A DNA stretch of 54,147 nt, from positions 1 through 54,147 of the forward strand of contig JAIPCC010000007.1 in the NCBI GenBank assembly GCA_021738405.1. The letters are read 5' to 3'. Shown here in pieces: positions 17,324 through 26,037 of this stretch. Positions within the stretch are counted from its first letter, which is position 1; each line of letters starts with the position of its first letter. The position numbers and the translations under genes were made by a program. Source of the DNA: Crocinitomicaceae bacterium (GTDB lineage: Bacteria > Bacteroidota > Bacteroidia > Flavobacteriales_D > Crocinitomicaceae). The notes beneath the pieces are model-generated. The model did not search any database and had not been told where the DNA came from. It worked only from the letters and a program-made list of their open reading frames with translations.

Positions 17324-20053
17324 ATGCAAAAATTCAGGTTTACATTGCATTTGTTGGTTTTCCCGGTCTTGCAGCTAATGGCCATGCTGGGTTTATGGAT
17401 GCTTCCACTTGCTGGTATAGCCCACCTAGCATTGGTTTGTTTGGCGGCCTTTTTGCTGAATTGGAACTTGCATGTGAGCGTTCACCACTTGGTGCATCAT
17501 CCGCCAAAGCATAAAGGCATCCGCAATTTGTGTTACCTGTTTGCTTCCTTACTACTTGGTCTCCCGTTTCATTATTATCAGCTCATTCACCGCAATCATC
17601 ATTTCTTCAACAACGAACCTGGCGATTTTACAAGTACCTGGAAACTTCAAGATGACAAGCTCAAGCAACGTCCATTTTGGTCTTATGTCCTATTTTGGTG
17701 GGTTCCTATCGTTCCGTTGCGCAAGCAAATTGAAACAGCTAAAGCCGCTGGATGGTTGAGTCAGAAAGGTGCGCGCTTTTTACGTTTAGAGCTGCTTTTG
17801 ATTCTGCTCTTTTACGTATTGCTCTTTTTACTAGTTGGTTGGAAAGTCCTGTTGTATGCACTACTTGTTTATTTGGGCTGGGTGCTGATCAGCGCTCAAA
17901 ATTATGGCCAGCACCTACCAGCAGATCCGGAAATTCAAACGACTAGCATTCACAAGAAGTGGTATAATGACTTGACACTTAATAATGGCTTGCACCACGA
18001 ACACCATCAGAAACCACAACTCAGTTATGATCTTTTAGAGAAAGACCAAAACTTAAAAGCAATAGAACAGCCTCATTTGACTGCCGGATTTTGGCCAAAA
18101 GCTTGGAAAGGCAGTTTTGTGGTGACGGTGCTGCTCATTTTAGGTCTTTTAGCTCAGCTGCCGAGGTTGCAAATGACCGGTAGCTTAGATGGTTTTGCTG
18201 CAGGTGCTACGCCAGTTTTTAACGATGCGCGCGCTTATGATTCCATTTTTGGACAAAGTAAATACCGCTATTATTGGAGCATCACGCCGAGCCCAAATGC
18301 CAAACTAAGTTTTCTAAGCGCTTGCACCGAATTTGAGCAAGCACTAAAAGCCCAGACACCTGAGCTCGAGTTGCTCAGTTCGGCGCGTCAGTTGCGCAAA
18401 TTCTCCCAATTGCGCTTGTATCCAAAGCACATGGCTGCAAGCGATTTTATGAAAATTGCAGCCAAACATCCGCAACTTGGCAAGCTCATTTCAAAAGATG
18501 AGCGCTCGTTTTTGCTGATTGCAGATTACCACGGTGTTGCCATTCCCTTGAAAAAAGTGACGGCGCTACAAGAACAAGCGCGTCCTCAAATCGAGGAAAT
18601 AAGGGGTTTTGGCATGCAAGGGCTCGAGGCGGCCATCGCCAGCTCCATGCAAGAAGATATCGTAACCATTACAGGACTCATCTTTATTTTATTTGGCGCT
18701 TACTTATTTTGGCGTTACCGACATTGGAGTGCGATCGTTTATTTGGTGGGCAATATGCTGTTGTCTATTATCCTGACGGTTTGTTTGTTCCCGGTCTTTG
18801 GCTTTCAAATGACGGTGGTGAGTATCCTCGCCTTGCCGATTGTACTGGTGCTGTCTTTGAGCGATGCCATTCACTTACTCGGCGGACTCGCTAAAGGGCA
18901 GACGAGCAGCACAACCATTTCAAAAATATGGGTGCCATCCTTACTGAGTAGCCTCACCACGGCCATTGCCTTTTATAGTTTTTATTTCAACGACGCGCCC
19001 AACATGGTGCAGCTTGGCATGGTCACCGGAACGGCCGTATTGTTGGAATTCTTAGTTTCCATGGCTATGGCCCAGCAATTTTTACACAAGGTGCGTTTGC
19101 GCAATGCAGAAAGCCAACTCATGCGCGCAACGAGTCATTTTTTGGAGCGCCGACAAAAAGCCATTGGTTGGGCATTGTTGGGCTTGGTATTGGTTGCGGT
19201 GTTCATGCTGCCAAAGTTGCGCTTCGATGCGAGCACCGACGATTTCTTTCCAGATGGGCACCCCGTGACTAAAGAACATGCTTATTTCAGGAGCCAATTT
19301 GATGCCCAAAAAGTACTGCATCTTTGGTTTGATAAACAAGACAATGAAGCACAGCAGCGCCGGCAAGTTGAGGCTTGGCTTGGGCAACAAGAGGCACCAC
19401 AGCTCATCGGCTATGACTTCAAACCACAAACTGCCGGCCAACCCTTGGCTGCAAGTATTTATTTTTCGGACACCAAGGCAATCGGGGCCTTTTACAAAAA
19501 ACTCGAGCGGCAGGGGGAGTTGCGCAAGCAGCATTTGGGCCTGCACGCATATAGTCCGTTTGTGGTTTTTGATGTCGTGAACCAACAAGTGGCGGCATCT
19601 TTGTTTTGGAGCTTGCTCACGGCAAGTTCAGCAATAGTATTACTCATGTTATGGCTGACTCAAAATCCGCTGCAGGCGTTGCTAGGGTTTGTCCCGAATT
19701 TAGTTCCTCTTGCGGCCGTGGTGGTCTTTTTTGCTGGTTTTGACCAAGGCCTCAATATGCTCACTGCACTTACTTTGGTGGTGTGTGTGGGCCTGCTCGA
19801 CGACGACACCATCCACGTGTTGTATCAAAAGTATGTTTTGCGTGCGCCGATAGCACAAATGAATCCGGTCATTATACACGCCGCAGTGCTACTTGCATTA
19901 GGTTTTGGTTGTTTTGTCTTGAGTAATTTCAAGCCAACGCGCTTATTTGGTGGTGTAAGTGCCTTGGTTTTCGTGGTGGGTCTGCTCGGTGAACTCACGT
20001 TATTTCAATGGATTTTAAATCAATTCAAAAAGGAAAACAATGACCAACACTAA
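17324..20053 (+). CDS. Fusion of membrane fatty-acid-desaturase domain to RND/MMPL-type exporter
   Basis: 909 residues from ATG 17324 (a TTG nine bases earlier is in frame and would overlap the upstream stop). Residues 1-255 are a membrane di-iron desaturase/hydroxylase: histidine boxes at His50-59 (HVSVHHLVHH), His89-93 (HRNHH) and His224-228 (HHEHH) between hydrophobic helices. From about 264 comes a compact RND permease: one helix, a periplasmic domain (280-445), a five-helix block with LSDAIHLLGG (Asp514), a second repeat, and LLDDDTIHVL (Asp826-828) in the last block, both matching the D-x-IH proton-relay motif of HAE3/Patched-like transporters. The frame is continuous. A desaturase fused to an exporter is unusual; it would modify and export the locus product or a lipid. 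It overlaps iorA by 14 bases. Confidence 0.88.
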   Translation: MQKFRFTLHLLVFPVLQLMAMLGLWMLPLAGIAHLALVCLAAFLLNWNLHVSVHHLVHHPPKHKGIRNLCYLFASLLLGLPFHYYQLIHRNHHFFNNEPGDFTSTWKLQDDKLKQRPFWSYVLFWWVPIVPLRKQIETAKAAGWLSQKGARFLRLELLLILLFYVLLFLLVGWKVLLYALLVYLGWVLISAQNYGQHLPADPEIQTTSIHKKWYNDLTLNNGLHHEHHQKPQLSYDLLEKDQNLKAIEQPHLTAGFWPKAWKGSFVVTVLLILGLLAQLPRLQMTGSLDGFAAGATPVFNDARAYDSIFGQSKYRYYWSITPSPNAKLSFLSACTEFEQALKAQTPELELLSSARQLRKFSQLRLYPKHMAASDFMKIAAKHPQLGKLISKDERSFLLIADYHGVAIPLKKVTALQEQARPQIEEIRGFGMQGLEAAIASSMQEDIVTITGLIFILFGAYLFWRYRHWSAIVYLVGNMLLSIILTVCLFPVFGFQMTVVSILALPIVLVLSLSDAIHLLGGLAKGQTSSTTISKIWVPSLLSSLTTAIAFYSFYFNDAPNMVQLGMVTGTAVLLEFLVSMAMAQQFLHKVRLRNAESQLMRATSHFLERRQKAIGWALLGLVLVAVFMLPKLRFDASTDDFFPDGHPVTKEHAYFRSQFDAQKVLHLWFDKQDNEAQQRRQVEAWLGQQEAPQLIGYDFKPQTAGQPLAASIYFSDTKAIGAFYKKLERQGELRKQHLGLHAYSPFVVFDVVNQQVAASLFWSLLTASSAIVLLMLWLTQNPLQALLGFVPNLVPLAAVVVFFAGFDQGLNMLTALTLVVCVGLLDDDTIHVLYQKYVLRAPIAQMNPVIIHAAVLLALGFGCFVLSNFKPTRLFGGVSALVFVVGLLGELTLFQWILNQFKKENNDQH

Positions 20054-21857
20054 GCTGCAAACACAGGCCGAGAAAGTTTGGGCGCTCAATGGAAATGAGG
20101 CGCTGGCTTATGGTGCACTCCATGCTGGTGTGGCTTATTTTGCACATTATCCGGGTTCGCCCGTCAATGGGATCGAACCTGTATTGAAACAACTCAATAC
20201 ACAACATGCCGCCCAAATCACCTTTAACGACGCGCTCAATGAGCACGTTGCTGCCTGTGCTGCGATGGGCGCAAGCATGACGGGTGCGCGCACAATGCTC
20301 GTGATGAAACACGTCGGGCTCAATATTGCCGCAGACCCGCTGAATTATGTGGGATATGCAGGCATCAAAGGCGGAATGCTCATTGTGGTGGGCACCGACC
20401 CTGGGGCTAATTCGAGTACCGGAGAAGAAGACGTGCATTGGTACGCCAAACAATTTAATTTGCCATTGTTTGAACCCACGAGTCCGCAGGCGCTTTATGA
20501 TTGCTGCCGAGACGGGTTTGCGCTTTCAGAAGAACTGGGCTTACCCATTCTGATTTTCGTGACGGGCTTGATTTGTCATCAAAGTACGCGGGTACAAACG
20601 CATGAAATTACGCCAGTGAAACGCGCGTATTATTTCGAAAAAGACCGCGATCGGTATATAAATGTGGGCCAACGCGCTGTTCAAAATCACCGCTTGTTGC
20701 TCGAAAAAATGGCGGTTTATGCCCAAACTCACGCTTTTTTGAAAGTGGACGGACCTACAAACGCCCCTTTGGCCGTGATTACAAGAGGCAATACCACGCT
20801 GCACTTTGCTGAAATTCAGACTTACATTCCGCAATTAGCCAATTGTACCTGGATCCAACTCAACGGAGTATATCCGCTACCAACTGCTGCATTATTGCCC
20901 CTGCTCCAAGACAAAACGGAGATCATTGTGATGGAAGACCAAGATGGGTTTGTGGAGTACTTGCTCAAAATGGAAATGTACAATGTACTCAGCGCAAAAA
21001 TTCAGGGTAAAAATTTATTTCCTGCTTATGGAGAATTGCGCATCAATGAACTGCTAGAAATTTTATGTGCCTACTTTGGCGTAGCTTATCCGTTTGCAGG
21101 CTTGCCGAGCTTGCCTATTCCGGAGCGCTTGGGAACATTTTGTGAAGGCTGCCCACACACCGGAAGCTATTTTGCCATCGAACAAGCGCTGCCCGAACAA
21201 GAACGCATCATTGGCGGCGATATCGGCTGCTCTTCTTTGCCTCCTTTTCGGGCAGATTGGTTACTGTGCATGAATGCCGGTATTGGCCTCGCGCAGGGCA
21301 TGGCGCCGTTTGTGAGTAGTCAAAAATTAGTGTCCACAGGTGGTGACGGCAGCTTTTTTCATGGAGGTTTACTTGCGGTGCTCAATGCCGTTCAAAATAA
21401 AGTCAATTTAGTGCATTTGGTCTTTGACAACAAAAGCGTCGCCATGACCGGCCATCAAGCCTCTGCTTCTACCCAAGTAGCTTATGCAGATTTGCTGCGT
21501 TCGTTGGGCGTTGCTTCTTTTGCCGAGGCCAGTGCTTTTCATCCCAAAGAACTAGAGGCTTTGGTCAGAGAAAAGGAACAACTCGAAGGGGTACATGTCA
21601 TTTGGGTCAGTGGTGCTTGTGCGCAAATCCCAGATGCCCGTTCCAACTTTAGACGCGCCAATTATGCGCCGCAAATTGATGCCAGCAAATGCGCCTCGTG
21701 CACGCTCTGTTATGAGGCTTTGGCCTGCCCCGCAATTGATCAAAATGATTTAGGTCAGTTTCAGATCGATTTGTCTCGTTGTATGCGCTGCGGGGTTTGT
21801 CATGAAATTTGTCCGAACGATGCCATCGATTTAGGCGCCAAAAATCTGCAAGCATGA
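20040..21857 (+). CDS. iorA: Indolepyruvate:ferredoxin oxidoreductase-type alpha subunit
   Basis: 605 residues, the usual IorA length. It has the pyrimidine-binding transketolase-like domain first (GNEALAYGALHAGVAYFAHY), the thiamine-diphosphate domain with GGDIGCSSL and STGGDGSFFHGG (about 397-445), and two C-terminal [4Fe-4S] clusters: CASCTLCYEALACP and CMRCGVCHEICP. The complex oxidatively decarboxylates 2-oxo acids, classically aryl pyruvates, to acyl-CoA with reduced ferredoxin. It is mostly known from anaerobes and archaea. Here it is embedded in a ketosynthase operon, where it might provide starter acyl-CoA; that link is inference. Confidence 0.92.
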   Translation: MTNTKLQTQAEKVWALNGNEALAYGALHAGVAYFAHYPGSPVNGIEPVLKQLNTQHAAQITFNDALNEHVAACAAMGASMTGARTMLVMKHVGLNIAADPLNYVGYAGIKGGMLIVVGTDPGANSSTGEEDVHWYAKQFNLPLFEPTSPQALYDCCRDGFALSEELGLPILIFVTGLICHQSTRVQTHEITPVKRAYYFEKDRDRYINVGQRAVQNHRLLLEKMAVYAQTHAFLKVDGPTNAPLAVITRGNTTLHFAEIQTYIPQLANCTWIQLNGVYPLPTAALLPLLQDKTEIIVMEDQDGFVEYLLKMEMYNVLSAKIQGKNLFPAYGELRINELLEILCAYFGVAYPFAGLPSLPIPERLGTFCEGCPHTGSYFAIEQALPEQERIIGGDIGCSSLPPFRADWLLCMNAGIGLAQGMAPFVSSQKLVSTGGDGSFFHGGLLAVLNAVQNKVNLVHLVFDNKSVAMTGHQASASTQVAYADLLRSLGVASFAEASAFHPKELEALVREKEQLEGVHVIWVSGACAQIPDARSNFRRANYAPQIDASKCASCTLCYEALACPAIDQNDLGQFQIDLSRCMRCGVCHEICPNDAIDLGAKNLQA

Positions 21858-22378
21858 AGCAAGAATTGCGCATACTCATTGCCGGAGTCGGCGGGCAGGG
21901 CATTCACGGTTTTGTGCGCGTGCTGCAACAAGCGATGACCGAACAGGGTTATGAATTCATTAGCGCGCGTTACAAAGGCGGCGCTCAAAGCTTGGGTAGT
22001 GTGCATGCAGAATGTAAAATCTTTTTGAGCGCAGCCCAAGCAAATGCACAGCAAAGTAGCCAGTTGATCCCAGGCACGCTCGATATTTTGCTCGGCCTTG
22101 AACGCTGGGAAACACTGCGTTTTTTACCTTTTTGCCATGCCAATACACTCATTGTGGCCGACACCTTTACCGAATTTCCGCCCGGAACCAAGCGCAGTAA
22201 AGATCTTCCAAGTATCGACACCTATTTTGCCAATTTGACCAACCCGCTGATCAGTAGGGATTTCATCCAACTTGCACAAGAGAAAGGCTGGTCAAAAACA
22301 GCTGTTCCTATTTTACTTTTTAACGAGGCCATTCGTTCGCTTGGCCTCACACAATTTATTCAACCGCTTAAACCTTAA
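21854..22378 (+). CDS. iorB: Indolepyruvate:ferredoxin oxidoreductase-type beta subunit
   Basis: 174 residues, starting MKQELRILIAGVGGQGIHG: the GVGGQG motif is the signature of the gamma-type domain of pyruvate/2-oxoacid ferredoxin oxidoreductases. The segment SARYKGGAQSLGSVHAE resembles the IorB region that carries SEVHGMAQRGG-like sequences. It overlaps iorA by four bases (ATGA), so the two subunits are translationally coupled. The beta subunit is shorter than many IorB proteins (about 190-200 residues) but complete at both ends. Confidence 0.88.
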   Translation: MKQELRILIAGVGGQGIHGFVRVLQQAMTEQGYEFISARYKGGAQSLGSVHAECKIFLSAAQANAQQSSQLIPGTLDILLGLERWETLRFLPFCHANTLIVADTFTEFPPGTKRSKDLPSIDTYFANLTNPLISRDFIQLAQEKGWSKTAVPILLFNEAIRSLGLTQFIQPLKP

Positions 22379-22382
22379 TAAC

Positions 22383-23750
22383 ATGAATTGGAAAGAAAAC
22401 TCTAGAGTAGCCATGCACTGGCACACCAACGAACAAGGCAATAAAATTGTCTGTGACCTTTGCCCAAGACATTGTCAGACCCAAGCTGGCCAGATGGGAT
22501 TTTGTAAAGTCAGGGGCAACGTCGACGGTACTTTTCATACCTTCAATTTCGGTAAATCCGTGACGGCAACCCAAGAGTGTATAGAAACCGAGGCGGTCAA
22601 TCATTTTATGCCAGGGGCGCGCATCCTGAGCTTGGGCAATATCGGCTGCATGATGGCGTGTTCGTATTGTCAGAACTGGCAAACTTCTCAAATCAAGCAC
22701 CTCAACGATGCCAATGTGTTCGAATATACGCCCGAACAAGTGATTGAACTTGCCGTTTCCAACGATATCAAAGTCATTTCCTGGACTTACAATGACCCAG
22801 TGGTATGGCATGAATTTGTGTTGGAGACTTCCAAACTAGCCAAGGCAGCTGGGCTTACCACTTTATATAAATCGGCGCTTTACATCGAGCTCGAGCCACT
22901 GCGCGAACTGATCGAAGTCATCGATATCTTTTCGATCTCGCTCAAATGTATGGACGACGCCATTTACCGCAAAGAGAACAAAGGCAAACTCCAACCTGTG
23001 CTCGATGCAATCGAGCTTATTGCGGCCTCCGACCGTCATTTAGAAATTTCGCAATTAGTGGTGACCGGGCTCAATGACGACGGCACAGACGCCATCAAAA
23101 CAGCGCGCTGGATGCGCGAAAAACTCAAGCCAGAAGTGCCACTGCATTTGGTGGCTTATCATCCGAGTTTCAAATACAAAAAACCGCGCACTGAATTGGC
23201 AACGCTACTCAAACTGCGCGAGCTCGTCCTCAACGAAGGGCTGGAATACGTATATTTAGGTAACGTATATGCCGACGACATGAGCAATACGTATTGTAAA
23301 TCTTGTTCTCATTTGCTAGTGGAACGATTTGGGCTTTCGGTGCAGGTGCCAGGTCTAGATGCGCATGGGAATTGTAAAAATTGTCAAACGCCTTCCGTTA
23401 TTCGAGATGCATTAGGCGGACAACCATCCGAAAAACCGGTCCTTGCACCATTTGTTGCCGAACAAACGTATGCTTTTGAATGGAACGAAGAAATCAGATC
23501 AGTTCATATTTTCTTGGAGCGTCCGCAAAAAGATACCGTACGCATCCAATTAAAGCGGATGCCGTCTAATACGGTGCAATATCTTGAACTCAATGAAGGG
23601 CTTGAACGCATCATTTTATCCAAAAGTAGTGCAGAAGAAACACAGCTGATCATTGAAACGGCTTGCCAAACGCCACTGCATATTTTGCCAGTACTTGACC
23701 GTGCACATTTCCCCGTTATTGATGAAACCAAAGCATCTAGTTATGCATAA
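22383..23750 (+). CDS. amrS: AmmeMemoRadiSam-type radical SAM enzyme with C-terminal extension
   Basis: 455 residues from MNWKENSRVAMHWHT, four bases after iorB. The N-terminal cysteines C24, C27, C31 and C41 (CDLCPRHC ... GFCKVRG) and the radical SAM cluster C89-x3-C93-x2-C96 (CMMACSYC) followed by QNWQTSQ identify the AmrS family. A zinc-ribbon-like pair CKSC/CKNC sits near residues 302-338, where AmrS proteins usually end; about 110 further residues of unknown fold follow. Neither AMMECR1 nor Memo partner is in the window. The substrate is unknown. Its place directly after iorAB suggests a role linked to that complex. Confidence 0.85.
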   Translation: MNWKENSRVAMHWHTNEQGNKIVCDLCPRHCQTQAGQMGFCKVRGNVDGTFHTFNFGKSVTATQECIETEAVNHFMPGARILSLGNIGCMMACSYCQNWQTSQIKHLNDANVFEYTPEQVIELAVSNDIKVISWTYNDPVVWHEFVLETSKLAKAAGLTTLYKSALYIELEPLRELIEVIDIFSISLKCMDDAIYRKENKGKLQPVLDAIELIAASDRHLEISQLVVTGLNDDGTDAIKTARWMREKLKPEVPLHLVAYHPSFKYKKPRTELATLLKLRELVLNEGLEYVYLGNVYADDMSNTYCKSCSHLLVERFGLSVQVPGLDAHGNCKNCQTPSVIRDALGGQPSEKPVLAPFVAEQTYAFEWNEEIRSVHIFLERPQKDTVRIQLKRMPSNTVQYLELNEGLERIILSKSSAEETQLIIETACQTPLHILPVLDRAHFPVIDETKASSYA

Positions 23751-24864
23751 ACTGACCCAAATCTTAAAACAACGCGTAGATACGACCAACGCAGCCCCTG
23801 TTGTCACGCCTATTTATCAGAACAGTGCTTTTGAAGCGCATTCACCCTTCTTCTATACACGCAAGAACAATCCAAATGTCGAAGAGTTGGAACAGGTTTT
23901 TTGCGCATTGGAGGAGTCTGCACATGCGGTTTGTTGCTCGACTGGCATGGCTGCCATTTCCAATACGCTACTTTTGTTGAAACCAGGTGATCATTTGGTC
24001 ATCAATCAGCTCATTTATGGTTGTTCTTATGTCTTGTTTGAACGGTTTTGCGAACAATATCAAATTGCACTGACCGTACTTGATCTAAGTACCCAAGAGG
24101 GAATTTTAGCCATCCCTCAGCAGGTTACTATGGTTCTATTTGAGACACCTACCAATCCATTTGTGCGCAGCATTGACATTGCAGTCGTCGCCCAACAGGC
24201 TAAAAAGCATAATCCGTCTTGTTTGATTGTTGTAGACAACACGTGGGCAACGCCATTATTCCAACAACCACTTTTGCACGGCGCTGACCTTGCTTTGTAT
24301 TCAGCAACCAAATACTTTTCTGGTCATAGCGACGTCATGGGCGGCGTACTCACCACCAACGATGCCAATCTTGCCCAAAAATTGCGAGACGCGCGCTTTT
24401 ATCATGGCGCAGTCATGGATCCGAACAGTGCTTGGTTATTGCGCCGAAGCATGCAGACCTTCACCATCAGGATGCGTGCACATGGCCAAGCAACCACTCA
24501 AATTTGGGATTGGTTGGCCTCACAAAGTGGGGTAGAGGAAGTTTTTTATCCGGATGTCGATGGCCAACAATTAACAGGCTATGCCACTTTGTTGTTTTTT
24601 ACGCTCGATGCCAAGTTGAGCGAACGCTATGATGAATTTGTGGCGGCCCTCCAACTTTTTGACACCGGCACCGGAATGGCCTGCGTTACCTCAATGGTTG
24701 CCCGACCTTTTACAGGAAGCCATGCCTCCATGAACGAGCAGCAAAAACAGCAAATGGGCCTCACTCGTCAGTTGGTTCGCCTGAGTATTGGCTTAGAAGA
24801 AGTCGAGGACCTCATCGCCGACCTTCAACAAGCATTTGACCATATTGGTGCCCATGATGAATGA
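23743..24864 (+). CDS. Cys/Met-metabolism PLP-dependent enzyme (cystathionine gamma-lyase/synthase family)
   Basis: 373 residues with the fold-type I signature of the family: TGMAAISNTLL (residues 67-77), Asp165 in VVDNTWATPLF, and the Schiff-base Lys190 in LYSATKYFSGHSDVMGG. The family includes methionine gamma-lyase, cystathionine gamma-lyase/synthase and O-acylhomoserine sulfhydrylase, which cannot be told apart here. MHKLTQIL is taken as start, overlapping the radical SAM gene by eight bases; MKPKHLV 21 bases earlier is possible. A lyase of this family could produce 2-oxobutyrate, a plausible substrate for the IorAB-like complex. Confidence 0.82.
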   Translation: MHKLTQILKQRVDTTNAAPVVTPIYQNSAFEAHSPFFYTRKNNPNVEELEQVFCALEESAHAVCCSTGMAAISNTLLLLKPGDHLVINQLIYGCSYVLFERFCEQYQIALTVLDLSTQEGILAIPQQVTMVLFETPTNPFVRSIDIAVVAQQAKKHNPSCLIVVDNTWATPLFQQPLLHGADLALYSATKYFSGHSDVMGGVLTTNDANLAQKLRDARFYHGAVMDPNSAWLLRRSMQTFTIRMRAHGQATTQIWDWLASQSGVEEVFYPDVDGQQLTGYATLLFFTLDAKLSERYDEFVAALQLFDTGTGMACVTSMVARPFTGSHASMNEQQKQQMGLTRQLVRLSIGLEEVEDLIADLQQAFDHIGAHDE

Positions 24865-25957
24865 CACGCTAGATCGGCAAAATTCATTTTTGCGTGCCTG
24901 CGCCATGCTCTCGCTTTTGTACTTGCACCTGGCATTGAGTTTTACTTGGATACCAAATTTATATGGCATTTGGCCAATTGTGGTAACTGAGCCGAGCATC
25001 AGTCTCACGGGCTTCGCGTCATTTTTGAATCTATTTGGACTTCTCTTGTTCTTTATTATTTCTGGGTTTTCAATAAGAAATAAAGCGTTAGCCCATGAAC
25101 GTTATTTGCTGCAAAAAGTACAGCAAAACAGCTCGAGATTTTTAAAGTATTACATTTTGCTATCGCTAGTCTTTTACTTGTTGTTGTCTGTTTCTAAGTG
25201 GCGCTTTTTGGCCTTCAATGAATGCAAATTTTTAGCCTCATTTTACCATTTGTGGTTTTTAGCAGCCCTTGCGGTTTTCCAGTTGCTCCTCGCATTTGCT
25301 CGGCAATTTTATAAATCACGACTTGATAACCTGCGCATTCCGCTTGTCATTCCTTTGATCATTCACTCCGTTGGTCTATTTCTACAAGGGGGTGTTTTTT
25401 TGAAAACGCCGACACAACTCGATTCGTCAACCCTATTAAGCATCGGTGTCTACTTCTTTTGGTTTGTATATGGCTTCACCCTGAGCCAAGGTCCTTTTCG
25501 TTTGTCCAAACCGTTTTCGCTAGTTAGATTATTTTTAGGTGTAGGATTAGTTGGCCTCTATTTTTTAGCCAAGACAGCCCTTATTTTTTCTTGGCATTTT
25601 GGCTTTTTTTGGAAGCTGCTTAGCTCAGTGCTCGACCCGCTGACCTTTTTAGCCGCCCTACAATTTTGCTTTTGGCTCTTTGAAAAATTCGCCAAGCGCC
25701 AACAACCAAGGCCTGCCAATCAACTACAGACTTTCATGCAGCGTTATCAACTGCCTATTTATGTGTTCCAGATTCCGCTGATATTTATGCATTTGGCATT
25801 TTTTGAATATTTGGGTCTTTTGAATTTCGCAAGTTCAACATCAAATCATGTTGTTGTAAACTGGACAGAGTCCGTGCAAACTTGGGCGTTGTTTATCTTA
25901 CTCAGCCTACTTTCTTTGGTATACATTTATAACATTAACAAATATTTAAAGCGTTAG
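24854..25957 (+). CDS. Multi-pass membrane protein, acyltransferase-3-like
   Basis: 367 residues with about ten hydrophobic helices. The opening (RACAMLSLLYLHLALSF), the FFIISGFSIRNK turn and YHLWFLAALAVFQLLLAF fit the OafA/NodX acyltransferase-3 family, whose members transfer acyl groups to sugars or lipids at the inner membrane. The usual catalytic arginine-histidine pair is not clearly conserved, so the family call is moderate. Two successive ATGs (24854, 24857) overlap the PLP gene by 11 or 8 bases. It is the last gene of the ketosynthase operon; no clear terminator follows. Confidence 0.6.
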   Translation: MMNDTLDRQNSFLRACAMLSLLYLHLALSFTWIPNLYGIWPIVVTEPSISLTGFASFLNLFGLLLFFIISGFSIRNKALAHERYLLQKVQQNSSRFLKYYILLSLVFYLLLSVSKWRFLAFNECKFLASFYHLWFLAALAVFQLLLAFARQFYKSRLDNLRIPLVIPLIIHSVGLFLQGGVFLKTPTQLDSSTLLSIGVYFFWFVYGFTLSQGPFRLSKPFSLVRLFLGVGLVGLYFLAKTALIFSWHFGFFWKLLSSVLDPLTFLAALQFCFWLFEKFAKRQQPRPANQLQTFMQRYQLPIYVFQIPLIFMHLAFFEYLGLLNFASSTSNHVVVNWTESVQTWALFILLSLLSLVYIYNINKYLKR

Positions 25958-26037
25958 TAATTAATTAATAATAGGGAATTTACGGTTGTTTTTTCTAAAT
26001 TCGGTTAAAATAAACGTAGCACCAATACCTAATTTTT

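Noticed and set aside
11151-25957. Calling the ketosynthase locus a flexirubin or aryl polyene cluster
   Set aside because: No ammonia-lyase, AMP-ligase, LolA-like or dialkylresorcinol (DarA/DarB) genes are present, and enoyl-reductase-like and IorAB genes do not belong to those clusters.
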